Of a DNA stretch of 50,790 nucleotides, positions 37,953 to 47,869 are shown piece after piece. The number at the start of each line of letters is the position of its first letter. Positions within the stretch are counted from its first letter, which is position 1. Made by a program: the position numbers and the translations under genes. The DNA lies in NCBI GenBank assembly GCA_039030125.1, contig JBCCEV010000003.1, positions 1-50,790 on the forward strand, in the 5' to 3' direction. A model generated the notes under the pieces. That model had not been told where the DNA came from and made no database searches. It saw nothing but the letters and a program-made list of their open reading frames with translations. The DNA is from JBCCEV01 sp039030125. Lineage in GTDB: Bacteria > Pseudomonadota > Gammaproteobacteria > Ga0077536.

Positions 37953-40616
37953 TCACGCGGCGAGTTGCCGCAGAACGTAGTGGAGGATGCCCCCATTTTG
38001 ATAATAATCCCACTCCTTTGGCGTATCGACGCGCACCCGGCATGGGAAACGGGTGTGCTTGCCATCTTCGGCGGTCGCGATCACGTTGACGTTTTTGGCC
38101 CCGGCGATGAGCCCTTCGACGGTGAACGATTCAGAACCTGTCAGGGCCAGTGAATCGGCGCCTTGACCGTCTTCGAAGACCAGTGGCAACACGCCCATAC
38201 CCACCAGGTTGCTGCGATGAATGCGCTCAAAGCTTTGCGCGATAACCACCCGCACGCCGAGTAAGATGGTGCCTTTGGCCGCCCAGTCACGCGAAGAGCC
38301 CGTGCCGTATTCCTTGCCAGCAAGAACGATCAACGGCACACCTTCGTCCTGATACTTCATGGCCGCATCATAAATGGTCATTTGCTCACCTGAGGGTTGA
38401 TAGCGGGTCCAACCGCCCTCGGTCCCTGGGGCCAACTGATTGCGCAGACGAATATTGGCGAACGTGCCTCGCATCATGACTTCGTGATTACCCCGGCGCG
38501 ATCCGTAGGAGTTGAAATCAGCGGGCAACACCCCATGTGCCGCAAGGTAACTGCCAGCGGGGCTGTCGGCGTTGATATTACCGGCCGGCGAGATGTGATC
38601 GGTGGTGATGGAGTCGCCGAGTTTTGCCAGCACCCGGGCATTTTCGATGGGGGTGATCCCGGGAGCGGTTTTCGACATATTCACGAAGTAAGGAGGATTT
38701 TTGACGTAGGTCGAAGCGTCATCCCAATCGTATCGATCAGAGGCGGTAACCTCGATCCCGGCCCAGCGTGCATCGCCCGCATAGACACTGTCGTAACTCG
38801 TTTTGAACATGTGCGAATCGATGGTTGCCGCGATGGTATCTTGGACTTCTTTGGCGCTCGGCCATAGGTCTTTGAGATAGACATCCTTGCCATCGCGATC
38901 TTGGCCGATCGGATCCTTGCTCACATCAACGTCCATTGATCCCGCGATGGCGTAGGCAACCACCAGCGGTGGCGAGGCAAGGAAGTTCATTTTGACCTCG
39001 GCATGCACGCGTCCCTCAAAATTGCGGTTGCCGGAGAGCACCGAGGTCGCGATGAGTTGTCCATCTTTTATGCCCTGACTGACATGCTCCGGCAAGGGGC
39101 CGGAGTTACCGATGCAAGTCGTACAGCCATAACCCACCGTATAGAATCCCAGTGCCTCCAAGTGCGGGCTCAAGCCCGCTTTGTCGAGATAGCCGGACAC
39201 CACTAACGAACCCGGTGCCAAGCTGGTTTTGACCCACGGCTTGACCTTGAGGCCTCTTTCGTTGGCTTTTTTCGCCAACAAACCGGCGCCCACCATGACC
39301 GAAGGGTTGGAGGTATTGGTGCAGGAGGTGATGGCGGCAATGACGACCGCGCCATCTTTCATTTCGAATGCTTCACCGTCGTGCGCGACGCTCGCTGATC
39401 CGCCACCGTCGCGATTTTTGATCATCTCCGGCAGGATGTTGGTGAACGTACTCGCCGCATCTGTTAGCGCGATCCGGTCTTGCGGCCGCTTGGGGCCGGC
39501 AAGCGAAGGCACGACCGTTCCCATATCCAACGCCAAGGTGTCGGTATAAATCGCATCCGGGGTGTTTTCATCGCGCCATATCCCGCAGGTCCTCGCATAA
39601 GCTTCCACCAGTTCCACCTGCTCGGCATCGCGGCCTGACAGGCGCAGGTAGTTAACGGTTTCGGCGTCGATGGGAAAAATCCCGCAGGTCGCGCCATACT
39701 CTGGCGCCATATTCGCCAGCGTCGCGCGGTCGGCCAGGGGGAGTTGATCGAGGCCCGGACCGTAGAACTCAACGAATTTACCCACGACACCTTTTTCGCG
39801 CAGCATCTCGACCACAATTAAGACTAGGTCGGTCGCGGTTGAACCTTCGGGCAATTTGCCGGTGAGTTTGAAGCCCACCACTTGCGGGATCAGCATGGTT
39901 ATCGGTTGACCGAGCATCGCCGCTTCAGCTTCGATACCGCCCACGCCCCAGCCGAGCACACCGATACCGTTAATCATGGTGGTGTGCGAATCGGTGCCGA
40001 CCACGGTGTCCGGATAAGCACGCCATTTACCGTCCTTCTCGGCGGCGAACACCGTGCGCGCTAGAAATTCCAGATTAACTTGGTGGACGATGCCGGTGTC
40101 GGGCGGCACGACGGCAAAGTTAGAAAAAGCTTCCTGTCCCCAGCGCAGAAATTCATAGCGCTCCTTGTTGCGCTCAAACTCGATTTTGGCATTCAGATCG
40201 ACCGCATCTTCGGTGCCGTGCACATCGACCATGACCGAATGGTCGATCACGAGTTCGGCGGGTGAGAGCGGGTTGATCTTGGCGGGATCGCCGCCCAGTT
40301 TCTGCATCGCATCGCGCATCGCAGCGAAATCGACGCAGGCGGGCACGCCGGTGAAATCCTGCATCAAAACCCGAGCAGGCGTGAAAGCGATTTCTTGGTC
40401 TGGCTCCGCCAGCGCATCCCAGTTTGCCAGGGCTTCAATGTCATCTTTAGTGATGTTCAGGCCATCCTCAAAGCGCAGCAAGTTCTCGAGCAAGATTTTC
40501 TGCGCATAGGGAAGCCGGTCCACCGGGTAGCGATCGCCCAACCGGGCAACGCTGAATATTTCATATTCTTTGCCGCCGACCTCCAGCGTCGCGCGCGCAT
40601 CGAATGAATTAGTCAT
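37953..40616 (-). CDS. acnA: Aconitate hydratase A
   Basis: Interconverts citrate and isocitrate in the TCA cycle with a [4Fe-4S] cluster. The 887-residue protein shows the cluster Cys in AAITSCTNTSNPSVM and YGCTTCIGNSGPL, DSHTTMINGIGVLGWGVGGIEAEA, and GKEYGTGSSRDWAAKG, all typical. The ATG at 40616 (MTNSFDARATLEVGGKEYE) was chosen because it starts the conserved region; the longer frame to 40652 lacks it. Promoter elements lie 50-80 bp upstream (40670-40698). Confidence 0.97.
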   Translation of the reverse strand: MTNSFDARATLEVGGKEYEIFSVARLGDRYPVDRLPYAQKILLENLLRFEDGLNITKDDIEALANWDALAEPDQEIAFTPARVLMQDFTGVPACVDFAAMRDAMQKLGGDPAKINPLSPAELVIDHSVMVDVHGTEDAVDLNAKIEFERNKERYEFLRWGQEAFSNFAVVPPDTGIVHQVNLEFLARTVFAAEKDGKWRAYPDTVVGTDSHTTMINGIGVLGWGVGGIEAEAAMLGQPITMLIPQVVGFKLTGKLPEGSTATDLVLIVVEMLREKGVVGKFVEFYGPGLDQLPLADRATLANMAPEYGATCGIFPIDAETVNYLRLSGRDAEQVELVEAYARTCGIWRDENTPDAIYTDTLALDMGTVVPSLAGPKRPQDRIALTDAASTFTNILPEMIKNRDGGGSASVAHDGEAFEMKDGAVVIAAITSCTNTSNPSVMVGAGLLAKKANERGLKVKPWVKTSLAPGSLVVSGYLDKAGLSPHLEALGFYTVGYGCTTCIGNSGPLPEHVSQGIKDGQLIATSVLSGNRNFEGRVHAEVKMNFLASPPLVVAYAIAGSMDVDVSKDPIGQDRDGKDVYLKDLWPSAKEVQDTIAATIDSHMFKTSYDSVYAGDARWAGIEVTASDRYDWDDASTYVKNPPYFVNMSKTAPGITPIENARVLAKLGDSITTDHISPAGNINADSPAGSYLAAHGVLPADFNSYGSRRGNHEVMMRGTFANIRLRNQLAPGTEGGWTRYQPSGEQMTIYDAAMKYQDEGVPLIVLAGKEYGTGSSRDWAAKGTILLGVRVVIAQSFERIHRSNLVGMGVLPLVFEDGQGADSLALTGSESFTVEGLIAGAKNVNVIATAEDGKHTRFPCRVRVDTPKEWDYYQNGGILHYVLRQLAA

Positions 40617-40669
40617 TAGAGTCTCCGAGGGGTAGTCGTCGATCAAAAGCAAGGAGAATAGCGGCGCGT

Positions 40670-40698
40670 ATTATCGGCAATTGGCAGTGAATTCCCAA
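40670..40698 (-). promoter_or_regulatory. Candidate promoter of acnA
   Basis: On the minus strand TTGGGA (40693-40698) and GATAAT (40670-40675) are 17 bp apart, giving a start near 40663 and a leader of about 47 bases before the acnA ATG. Confidence 0.5.
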
Positions 40699-40768
40699 AT
40701 GCCAAGGCCACCGGGCGCAGCCCCGATCCCCGCCACGCGGTGCACCTTTTTTGCCGCCACGGGCCGGT

Positions 40769-41926
40769 TTAGTGCATGCCCGTCTCGGTGATCACAGCGC
40801 CGCCCAGGCATTGCGCACCATCGTATAAAACGACGGATTGCCCAGGTGTAACCGCACGTTGCGGCTGCTCGAATTTAACGAAGATTTGACCCGCCTCGCG
40901 AACTTCAACCTGGCACGCTTGGTCGGCTTGCCGGTAGCGCGTTTTGGCCATGCAGCGCAGGCCACCAGCACCGGCCGCCGGTGGCGGCGCGTGCGCAACC
41001 CAGCTTGCTTGCGTCGCGGTTAACCAATTCGACATGAGGCGTGGATGCTCGTGTTCCTGGGCGACAACCAGCGCGTTGTCGGCAATTGATTTCTCAATCA
41101 CGAACCACGGCGCTTCGCGGGCGCCCTGAACACCGCCTATTCCCAGTCCCTGTCTTTGGCCCAGCGTGTAAAACGCCACTCCGTCGTGCTCGCCGATGGC
41201 GCGCCCGTCTTCGGTTAGCACTGGACCGGCTTCAACGGCAACATAGTTCTTTAGAAATTCGCGAAAGTTTTGCTCGCCGATAAAACAGATCCCGGTGCTG
41301 TCTTTTTTATTGTGGTTTTCAAACCCTGCCTGACGCGCGATTTCTCGCACCTTGGACTTCTCAATTTCACCCACCGGAAACAGCGATGCGGCAAGCTGAG
41401 CTTGCCCTAGGGTGTATAGAAAGTAGGTTTGATCTTTATTGTCATCTTGGCCCTTGAGCATTTGGTGCCCATCATCTTGTTGGGCAATGCGCGCGTAATG
41501 GCCGGTTGCGATGAGATCCCCGCCCAGTTTTTTCGCTTCATCGAGAAACGCTTTGAATTTTATTTCGCGATTACACAGGACATCTGGATTGGGCGTTCGT
41601 CCAGCGCGGTATTCGGCAACGAAATCTTCGAAGACTTCCGACCAGTAAGCTTCGGAGAGATCGATCGTGTTCAAGGGAATTTGCAGCTTGTCGCACACAT
41701 CGAGTGCATCGTGGACGTCGTCTTCCCAACGACACTGACCGCTATCGTCGGGTTCATTCCAGTTTTTCATGAACAGCGCGCTGCAGCGAACGCCGAGTTC
41801 TTTGAGCACCAAGCAGGCAACCGCGGAGTCGACGCCGCCGGAAATTGCCACCACCACGTGAGGCTTGTCGGCCACCCGCGGCGCCAGGCCCGCCAGGATC
41901 TCGTCACTGATTGTTGAGGTAGGCAT
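40769..41926 (-). CDS. mnmA: tRNA-specific 2-thiouridylase MnmA
   Basis: Adds the s2U34 modification to tRNA(Lys, Glu, Gln). The 385-residue protein has the PP-loop AISGGVDSAVA, the first catalytic Cys in NPDVLCNREIKFK and the second in DSTGICFIGEQ, the pair that relays sulfur. The start ATG 41926 (MPTSTISDEILAG) overlaps the nudJ 3' end by 23 bp; a longer frame to 42103 would lie inside nudJ. The nudJ-mnmA pairing is well known from E. coli. Confidence 0.96.
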   Translation of the reverse strand: MPTSTISDEILAGLAPRVADKPHVVVAISGGVDSAVACLVLKELGVRCSALFMKNWNEPDDSGQCRWEDDVHDALDVCDKLQIPLNTIDLSEAYWSEVFEDFVAEYRAGRTPNPDVLCNREIKFKAFLDEAKKLGGDLIATGHYARIAQQDDGHQMLKGQDDNKDQTYFLYTLGQAQLAASLFPVGEIEKSKVREIARQAGFENHNKKDSTGICFIGEQNFREFLKNYVAVEAGPVLTEDGRAIGEHDGVAFYTLGQRQGLGIGGVQGAREAPWFVIEKSIADNALVVAQEHEHPRLMSNWLTATQASWVAHAPPPAAGAGGLRCMAKTRYRQADQACQVEVREAGQIFVKFEQPQRAVTPGQSVVLYDGAQCLGGAVITETGMH

Positions 41927-42365
41927 CAAGTAGGGACAGTGGATAACGCGCGCCGTTCTCAAAGTCCTCAATGGAGCGCATGACCAAGGGGCTGCGGTGC
42001 ATTGCCCGGCGTTGTTGGGCGTGTTCACGATTGAGCCAGACGATACGTTGAATTTCATCGTCCAAGCGCTGGTCCGGATCATGTTCGAGCGGGGTCGCGG
42101 CAAAACAGAATCTCAAGAACGTTTCCCCCGGGGTCTCTGTTTCCAGCAGGTAAATACCGATCAAGGCATCGACCCCAACGCGCCAGCCCGTTTCTTCCTG
42201 GGTTTCGCGCACGCACGCCTCGATTAATGTCTCGCCCGGATCGAGGTGTCCCGCTGGTTGGTTGAGCACCAACTCGCCGTCGGCGATTTCTTCGACGAAA
42301 AGATACTCCCCGCCGCGCTCGACGATGGCCGCCGCGGCGACATGTGGTTTCCAAATTTCGCCCAT
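41904..42365 (-). CDS. nudJ: NUDIX hydrolase NudJ
   Basis: A 153-residue Nudix phosphatase; E. coli NudJ acts on HMP-PP, nucleoside di/triphosphates and isoprenoid diphosphates. The Nudix box is GHLDPGETLIEACVRETQEE followed by TGW, and PHVAAAAIVERGGEYLFVEE, LNQPAGHLDPGET and SPLVMRSIEDFENGARYPLSLL match NudJ closely. It follows yhdP by 9 bp and overlaps mnmA by 23 bp. Confidence 0.93.
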   Translation of the reverse strand: MGEIWKPHVAAAAIVERGGEYLFVEEIADGELVLNQPAGHLDPGETLIEACVRETQEETGWRVGVDALIGIYLLETETPGETFLRFCFAATPLEHDPDQRLDDEIQRIVWLNREHAQQRRAMHRSPLVMRSIEDFENGARYPLSLLDAYLNNQ

Positions 42366-42374
42366 GGTGCGCCT

Positions 42375-45300
42375 CTAAATCTTCTCGATGACCGGATCTT
42401 CCCAAGAACCGGTTACGGTGTATTCCTTGCTCAAAACGCGGTCGACCTGTTCTGGGATTGATTTAAAAACTTTTTGCCCAAGATAAACCGCGGCGCCAAC
42501 CCCCACGCCAACGGGTCCGAACAAGGCGCTGGCAACCGGGAAGCTATCGGAGAGCGCCGGGGTGACGACCACATGTTGGTCGTAATCTTGTTGGGCTAAG
42601 CCGGTGCGGCCGGACACGTCTACCCGTGCGGCGGGCCCGGCCACGACCAGGCTGTCGGTATAGGCGTTACCGTCTTCAAGAAGGAATTTGCCTTCAATCG
42701 TGTCAAAGGCAAAACCTTTATTGAACAAATCATCAAAATCGAGCGACAGGCGCCTTGGCAGCGATTGCACGCTTAACAAACCGAACAGCCGGCCTGAGCC
42801 CGGCTCGATGTCGAGTAATTTTCCGGCGGCGACGTTTAGGTCCAATTGACCATTTAATTTATTGAGTTTGAAGTCGCTAGGCATGCCAAGCCATTCGGCA
42901 CCGATATCAATATGCGTCTGGCCGCCATCGAGCGCCGCGACATCGTAACTGAATGATCCGAGTAAATTGGCTAGCGAATCGCTTTCGATTTCAACATCCA
43001 TCGCACTCACATGCTGATCTTCAATGACGTCCCAGCGACCGGTCGCGATGGCGTTAAAACCGTTGTTGTCGCTGACCAGTTGCTTGAGCTCCAGACCCGT
43101 TGCGGTTTTCACCGTCTCGATTTGCGTGGTGCCAAAATCAATATCTCGAAAGACCAGCGCCTCACACGCGAAGTCAAGCGCCGGCAGGCGGCGTGGATCG
43201 ACCAATTCGCGTTGCGCCTGCGGCAGTGCGTTGGGTACGCGCAAACGCTCAAGCTGCAAGGCTAGGGTGGCATCGGCAATGGGTCCGGTGGGCACCATGA
43301 TCTGACCCGCCACGTCTTGCCCCTCGATATTAATCCGCCAGCCGCCGTCACTGGCCGCCGCTTGGACCCTGTTGCTATTGAACTCGCGCCCCATGAAACG
43401 GATAACGTCGAACTGGAGATTGACATGCGTTGGGCGTGAGTGCGCCCTGCCGTGCCCGAAAAAGCGTTGGTTCCATTCGGGGAAATCGAGTTCGGGCAGA
43501 TGGCCTTGAATGTTAACGCCCGGTTCATTCGCGACCGGTTCGGCTAATGGCGCACCTAACTGATAATCGGCTTGAGCCACTTTGCGCCGCTTGCCGTCGA
43601 CGCGATGCTCGTCATCCATTGTTAAGTGAGCGGTGACGAGATCGGCATATTGGACGTTCGTGGAAATGGTGCCCGCCGAATCGCTGATCACCTCAACACT
43701 TAAAGCCCTGGGCATGGCCGCCGTTTTTGAAAACGGCTCGCTGAGGTCAAAGGCTAAACCTTGCAAGGATGATTCGATCCTCAAGCGTCGCGGCGGATCG
43801 TTTGTTTCATTTTTCTCCGGGAGTGATAGGGTCGCCCGCCAAGGCATTGAACCCTTCACCGTTTGGAGCGCCTGCGCATGGCCAAGCCAGCGGTGGAACG
43901 TAGGAGCCCAGCGCTGCAAATAGCCCAGCACTTGCTCGCCGCTTGAAGTTCCGGTGAGATGAAATTCGCTCTGATAGTTCGGATCGTCCAGTCCGCCCTG
44001 AACAATGAGCGACACCGGTGTGCCCTCGAAGCTGCCGCTGAGCTGCTCTCCGTACCAATCCTCGCGAGTGAAGCTGACCGCGCCGGTGATGTCGCGAATT
44101 TCGGTTCCGTAGCCGGTGTAGGTGGTGCCCTTGAGGTGTGCTTGACCCAGGATTTCTTTCGGGCCGCCTTTATAGAGCGCGATGTTGAGATCGAGCATCA
44201 TGTCCAGCGGACCGGCGAGCGTTAGTTTTTCGAGCTTGCCCGCCTTACCTTTCTTTAGCGGGCTGTTGGCAACAATGTACTTGGCGGCCTTAACCGTACC
44301 GGTCGCACTCCCTTCCATGTGCAACATGCGTTTCTTGATGTAGGTGTTTGGTAGGAGCAGCTCGGCGTTTTGAATGTCGGCGCCCGCCACGTGGCCCCTG
44401 GAGATTGTCGCGGTAACTTGGGGGCCGTTGGTGCCGACGGTGAAATCAAACCCGCTGCCCGCGGGCCAGCGTTTTGAATACTCAACGTTAGCGTTGGCAA
44501 AATCAAAGCGCCCCTTGAAAACCCCCTCACCGTGATGAAACGGAAAGGCCTCAAGCGGCCCGCGCAGCACCGCAAAGCCGCCATTCAACCGGCCACTTTG
44601 AAACAATCCACGCATCCAGTTTTCACCCTTGGCCGGCAAGATGGCTTTTGGCAACAGACGGTGCAACGCGGTGGCGTCACCGGCGCCAAGCTCAATGCGG
44701 GCCTCAACCATCGGCCGCTCGCCGTTTGGGAGCTTAAGGTGAACCCTTGAGCTCAACGGTATCCCCTCGAACTTCGTTTCGAGCATGGGTAGGGAGAGCA
44801 CCGCGCCGCTCGCATTGAAAGCGACTTCCAGTTCTGCTTCTAGATCCGCCAGCGAAATTGATTCCGCCAACCAGCGTTTGGAAAACAAACGAACCTGGGC
44901 GCTGTCAATTTTGAGCGCTGTATGTCCGGTGCGAACGACGATATTCAAATCGAGCCCAACCGCGCCCGGGTATCGTGCCGAGTCGGGCAACTCCAAATCT
45001 CTGACTTCGGCATCGGCGAAATACGATGGCGGTGCCTTGCCATCGGAAATCCAAGCCATCGACAAATGCTCAAGGCGGCCGTCGGGGAGGCCATCGGCGA
45101 GAAGCGTTCGCAGCAGTGCGGCGTCATCAGCATTGGCTTGCAGGGCAGCGGCCAGGCTTGAGATATCGAATTGGGCCGCGCGCGCGAAAATCTCGCGCTC
45201 GCCGGTGTGTGCTTGACTCCAAGCCAGCGACACCCGGCCTACGGTGCGCTTGCCGTCGGGCAAATCGAGATCCGCGAGCCCCAGCCGCCAGCCGCCGGCG

Positions 45301-46139
45301 CGTCGCTGGAGCGCGCCATTGGTTTTAAATCCGCGGCTTTTATTTTCGGCGGCGAACAGCGTTTGTTGGAGCTTGGCGTTCTCCCAATGCGTCCACGCGG
45401 TTAAGTCAATCGCTGGCGTTTGTATGAGTGAGTCGAGTCGACCGGAGTCATCTAAAAAGGACGTTTTCAGTCCCACTACACGAAAATTTATGGAGCCGCT
45501 CCAAGCGTCGGTGAGCGGATCGCCTTGCGACCTTAAATCGATGCGTGCGGCACCACCGATATGTTCAGGCAGAACCACGTAGCTTGATATGAGTTTGAGG
45601 GGCCCGTCATTTCTAACCGCGACGCTGAGGTCTTCGAGGTGGAAGCGCCGGTCTTCGGCACGATCGATGATCTCGAAATCCGCCCCGTTCACGGCAAAGT
45701 GATCTTGCTCAATGATCCATTTAATAATCGGCGACTTGGGCGGCGGCATCCCGGCAACAGAGAAACGCCCATCTTCGTGGCGGATCAGAGTCAGGCGCAC
45801 GCCGCTTAATACGACTCGCTTGGGGATCAGCTCCGCGCGCAGTAAAGATGCAAGCGGAGAAATTTCGATTTGCGCCCTTTCAAAGCGCACTAAGTCTTGC
45901 TGACGGGTGGGATCCTGAAAGGTCAATCCGTCGATGTGAACACGCGGTGTCCAACCGTCCCAGGTTGCCGAGATTTCACCAAGATCCAAGGGTCGGCCAA
46001 TTACCTCGGCGACCCAACTTTCAATATTGGTTCGCTGCTCGCTGATTTCGGGCAAGGCAAACCGCAATGTAATTGCGATCAGGCTTAGCCCCAGCAGCAA
46101 GACCGCAATAACAAAGCGGATCGGTAGTCGCATGGCCAT
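42375..46139 (-). CDS. yhdP: YhdP family AsmA-like envelope protein
   Basis: A 1254-residue inner-membrane-anchored protein of the YhdP/TamB/AsmA group. One N-terminal transmembrane helix (residues 3-26, LPIRFVIAVLLLGLSLIAITL) is followed by a long beta-rich periplasmic region of repeated strands. In E. coli YhdP is reported to carry phospholipid to the outer membrane with TamB and YdbH. The usual C-terminal part with PVASALFGPVGVGVGAAVYL, a glycine-rich segment, is present. ATG 46139 starts MAMRLP; 3 bp separate it from rng. Confidence 0.93.
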   Translation of the reverse strand: MAMRLPIRFVIAVLLLGLSLIAITLRFALPEISEQRTNIESWVAEVIGRPLDLGEISATWDGWTPRVHIDGLTFQDPTRQQDLVRFERAQIEISPLASLLRAELIPKRVVLSGVRLTLIRHEDGRFSVAGMPPPKSPIIKWIIEQDHFAVNGADFEIIDRAEDRRFHLEDLSVAVRNDGPLKLISSYVVLPEHIGGAARIDLRSQGDPLTDAWSGSINFRVVGLKTSFLDDSGRLDSLIQTPAIDLTAWTHWENAKLQQTLFAAENKSRGFKTNGALQRRAGGWRLGLADLDLPDGKRTVGRVSLAWSQAHTGEREIFARAAQFDISSLAAALQANADDAALLRTLLADGLPDGRLEHLSMAWISDGKAPPSYFADAEVRDLELPDSARYPGAVGLDLNIVVRTGHTALKIDSAQVRLFSKRWLAESISLADLEAELEVAFNASGAVLSLPMLETKFEGIPLSSRVHLKLPNGERPMVEARIELGAGDATALHRLLPKAILPAKGENWMRGLFQSGRLNGGFAVLRGPLEAFPFHHGEGVFKGRFDFANANVEYSKRWPAGSGFDFTVGTNGPQVTATISRGHVAGADIQNAELLLPNTYIKKRMLHMEGSATGTVKAAKYIVANSPLKKGKAGKLEKLTLAGPLDMMLDLNIALYKGGPKEILGQAHLKGTTYTGYGTEIRDITGAVSFTREDWYGEQLSGSFEGTPVSLIVQGGLDDPNYQSEFHLTGTSSGEQVLGYLQRWAPTFHRWLGHAQALQTVKGSMPWRATLSLPEKNETNDPPRRLRIESSLQGLAFDLSEPFSKTAAMPRALSVEVISDSAGTISTNVQYADLVTAHLTMDDEHRVDGKRRKVAQADYQLGAPLAEPVANEPGVNIQGHLPELDFPEWNQRFFGHGRAHSRPTHVNLQFDVIRFMGREFNSNRVQAAASDGGWRINIEGQDVAGQIMVPTGPIADATLALQLERLRVPNALPQAQRELVDPRRLPALDFACEALVFRDIDFGTTQIETVKTATGLELKQLVSDNNGFNAIATGRWDVIEDQHVSAMDVEIESDSLANLLGSFSYDVAALDGGQTHIDIGAEWLGMPSDFKLNKLNGQLDLNVAAGKLLDIEPGSGRLFGLLSVQSLPRRLSLDFDDLFNKGFAFDTIEGKFLLEDGNAYTDSLVVAGPAARVDVSGRTGLAQQDYDQHVVVTPALSDSFPVASALFGPVGVGVGAAVYLGQKVFKSIPEQVDRVLSKEYTVTGSWEDPVIEKI

Positions 46140-46142
46140 CGG

Positions 46143-47666
46143 CTACAGGATCACGATGTCATATTGTTGTTGGTTGTAGGAATTTTCCGCTTGAAATTGA
46201 ATGGGCGTGCCGATGAACCGTTCGAGCTCCGCGACGCTGGCGTTTTCCTCGTGAAGTAATTGGTCGACCACTTCCTGCGAGGCAACCACCAGCAGCTTTT
46301 GTGCGTCGAACTGCTTTTGCTCGCGCAATATCTCCCGGAATATCTCAAAACAGACCGTTTCAACTGTTTTCACCGATCCACGTCCATTACACGTAGCGCA
46401 CGGTTCGCAAAGCACGTGCTCCAAGCTTTCACGCGTGCGTTTTCTGGTGACTTGGACCAGGCCCAGGGAGGTCAGTTCGCTAATGGCGATTTTTGAATGA
46501 TCTTTCTCGAACGCTTTTTCCAGCGCGCGTAGCACCTGGCGCTGGTGCTCGGCGTCGAGCATATCGATAAAATCAATGATCACAATGCCGCCGAGATTTC
46601 TTAACCGTAATTGACGCGCGATCGCGTGGGTCGCTTCGAGATTGGTTTTAAAAATGGTTTCTTCGAGATTTCGGTGCCCTACGAAACCGCCGGTATTGAC
46701 ATCGATGGTGGTCATGGCCTCTGTTTGGTCGACGATTAAATAGCCGCCCGATTTCAGATCGACCTTGCTTTGCAGTGCGCGATCGATCTCGTCTTCAGCC
46801 GAATAGAGATCAAGGATTGGCCGCTCGCCGGGATAGTGTTGCACTTTGGGTAACAACTCGGGGGTAAATTCCTTGACAAACTCAGATACGTGTTCGAGTG
46901 TTTCTTGTGAGTCGATGAGCACGCGCTCGGTGGCATCCACCGAGATATCTCGGATCGACCGCAGCACCAAGGGCAGATCTTCGTAGATCAAGGCCGGCGC
47001 CGCCGCCGTTGAGAGGCGTTGCTGCAGCGACTCCCACAACCTTTGCAGAAATGACATGTCACGTTGAATGGCGTCAACCGTCGCGCCCTCGGCCGCGGTG
47101 CGAATGATGTAGCCACCTTCGCCGCGCAGTTGCGATTGAAAGGTGGACATGTCGATCGTTTCGACCATCTCGGTCATCGATGACAAGCCTGGCGCCAATG
47201 AGGTGACGATGCTTTCCAAGCGGGTTCGCTCTTCCTCGTTTTCGATCCGCTGGGAAATCCCAATCGCGTTCGATTCCGGCATAAACACGAGATAGCGCGA
47301 GGGAATACTGATTTGGGTGGTGAGTCGAGCGCCCTTTGTGCCCAATGGATCCTTAGTGACCTGCACGGGCAGTTGTTGCCCTTCTTCAATGAGATCGGTG
47401 ATCGTGGGCTGCACTTCATCGTTGTCCTCAGAGCCGTTGGGACGCGCGATATCGTTGGCATGTAAGAACGCCGTGCGCTCGAGGCCAACCTCTAAAAATG
47501 CGGCACCCATCCCCGGCAGCACGCGTGACACCTTGCCCATGTAAATGTTGCCAACGAGTCCGCGGCTGCGCTCGCGCTCGATGCTGACTTCCTGCAAGAC
47601 GCCATTTTCGATGGCGGCGACGCGGGTCTCATGCGGCGTAACGTTGACCAGAATTTCTTGTGCCAT
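46143..47666 (-). CDS. rng: Ribonuclease G
   Basis: An endoribonuclease of the RNase E/G family that matures 5' ends of 16S rRNA and degrades some mRNAs. The 507-residue protein starts MAQEILVNVTPHETRVA with an S1-like domain (about 35-130, GNIYMGKVSRVLPGMGAAFLEVG), the metal-binding Asp in IVIIDFIDMLDAEHQRQV, and a zinc-link-like CEPCATCNGRGSVKTVETV. No RNase E-type scaffold domain follows, so RNase G is preferred. The yhdP-rng pair is the usual one, but mreBCD and maf, often next to it, are absent here. Confidence 0.95.
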   Translation of the reverse strand: MAQEILVNVTPHETRVAAIENGVLQEVSIERERSRGLVGNIYMGKVSRVLPGMGAAFLEVGLERTAFLHANDIARPNGSEDNDEVQPTITDLIEEGQQLPVQVTKDPLGTKGARLTTQISIPSRYLVFMPESNAIGISQRIENEEERTRLESIVTSLAPGLSSMTEMVETIDMSTFQSQLRGEGGYIIRTAAEGATVDAIQRDMSFLQRLWESLQQRLSTAAAPALIYEDLPLVLRSIRDISVDATERVLIDSQETLEHVSEFVKEFTPELLPKVQHYPGERPILDLYSAEDEIDRALQSKVDLKSGGYLIVDQTEAMTTIDVNTGGFVGHRNLEETIFKTNLEATHAIARQLRLRNLGGIVIIDFIDMLDAEHQRQVLRALEKAFEKDHSKIAISELTSLGLVQVTRKRTRESLEHVLCEPCATCNGRGSVKTVETVCFEIFREILREQKQFDAQKLLVVASQEVVDQLLHEENASVAELERFIGTPIQFQAENSYNQQQYDIVIL

Positions 47667-47756
47667 ACGCGAGAACTACTGCGTGGCGATCCTGGATCGG
47701 GGCCGCCGCGACGGGGTAAAAATGAGTTAATTCAATAACGTGTCGAGGATTATTCG

Positions 47757-47762
47757 ATTATA
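47757..47762 (-). promoter_or_regulatory. Candidate -10 box of rng
   Basis: A perfect TATAAT on the minus strand, about 90 bp upstream of the rng ATG. No good -35 was found at 16-18 bp. It lies in the 203-bp rng/glgC-like divergent spacer. Confidence 0.4.
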
Positions 47763-47853
47763 GCGAGCGGCGTGCACCAAAACCTAGCAAAATCGCCAAC
47801 TTGCGAGAATGCTCACAGCTAAAAAAAGGCCCATGATCACCGCGGATCGAGCG

Positions 47854-47859
47854 TATAAT
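47854..47859 (+). promoter_or_regulatory. Candidate -10 box of the glgC-like gene (possible leaderless start)
   Basis: Perfect TATAAT with GC-rich discriminator (CGCCCGCCCC) ends 10 bp upstream of ATG 47870, so transcription would begin about 4 bases before the ATG, giving a nearly leaderless mRNA. The -35 position is poor. Confidence 0.45.
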
Positions 47860-47869
47860 CGCCCGCCCC

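Noticed and set aside
41927..42103. Longer start for MnmA
   Set aside because: It would lie inside nudJ in another frame; the conserved region begins after ATG 41926.
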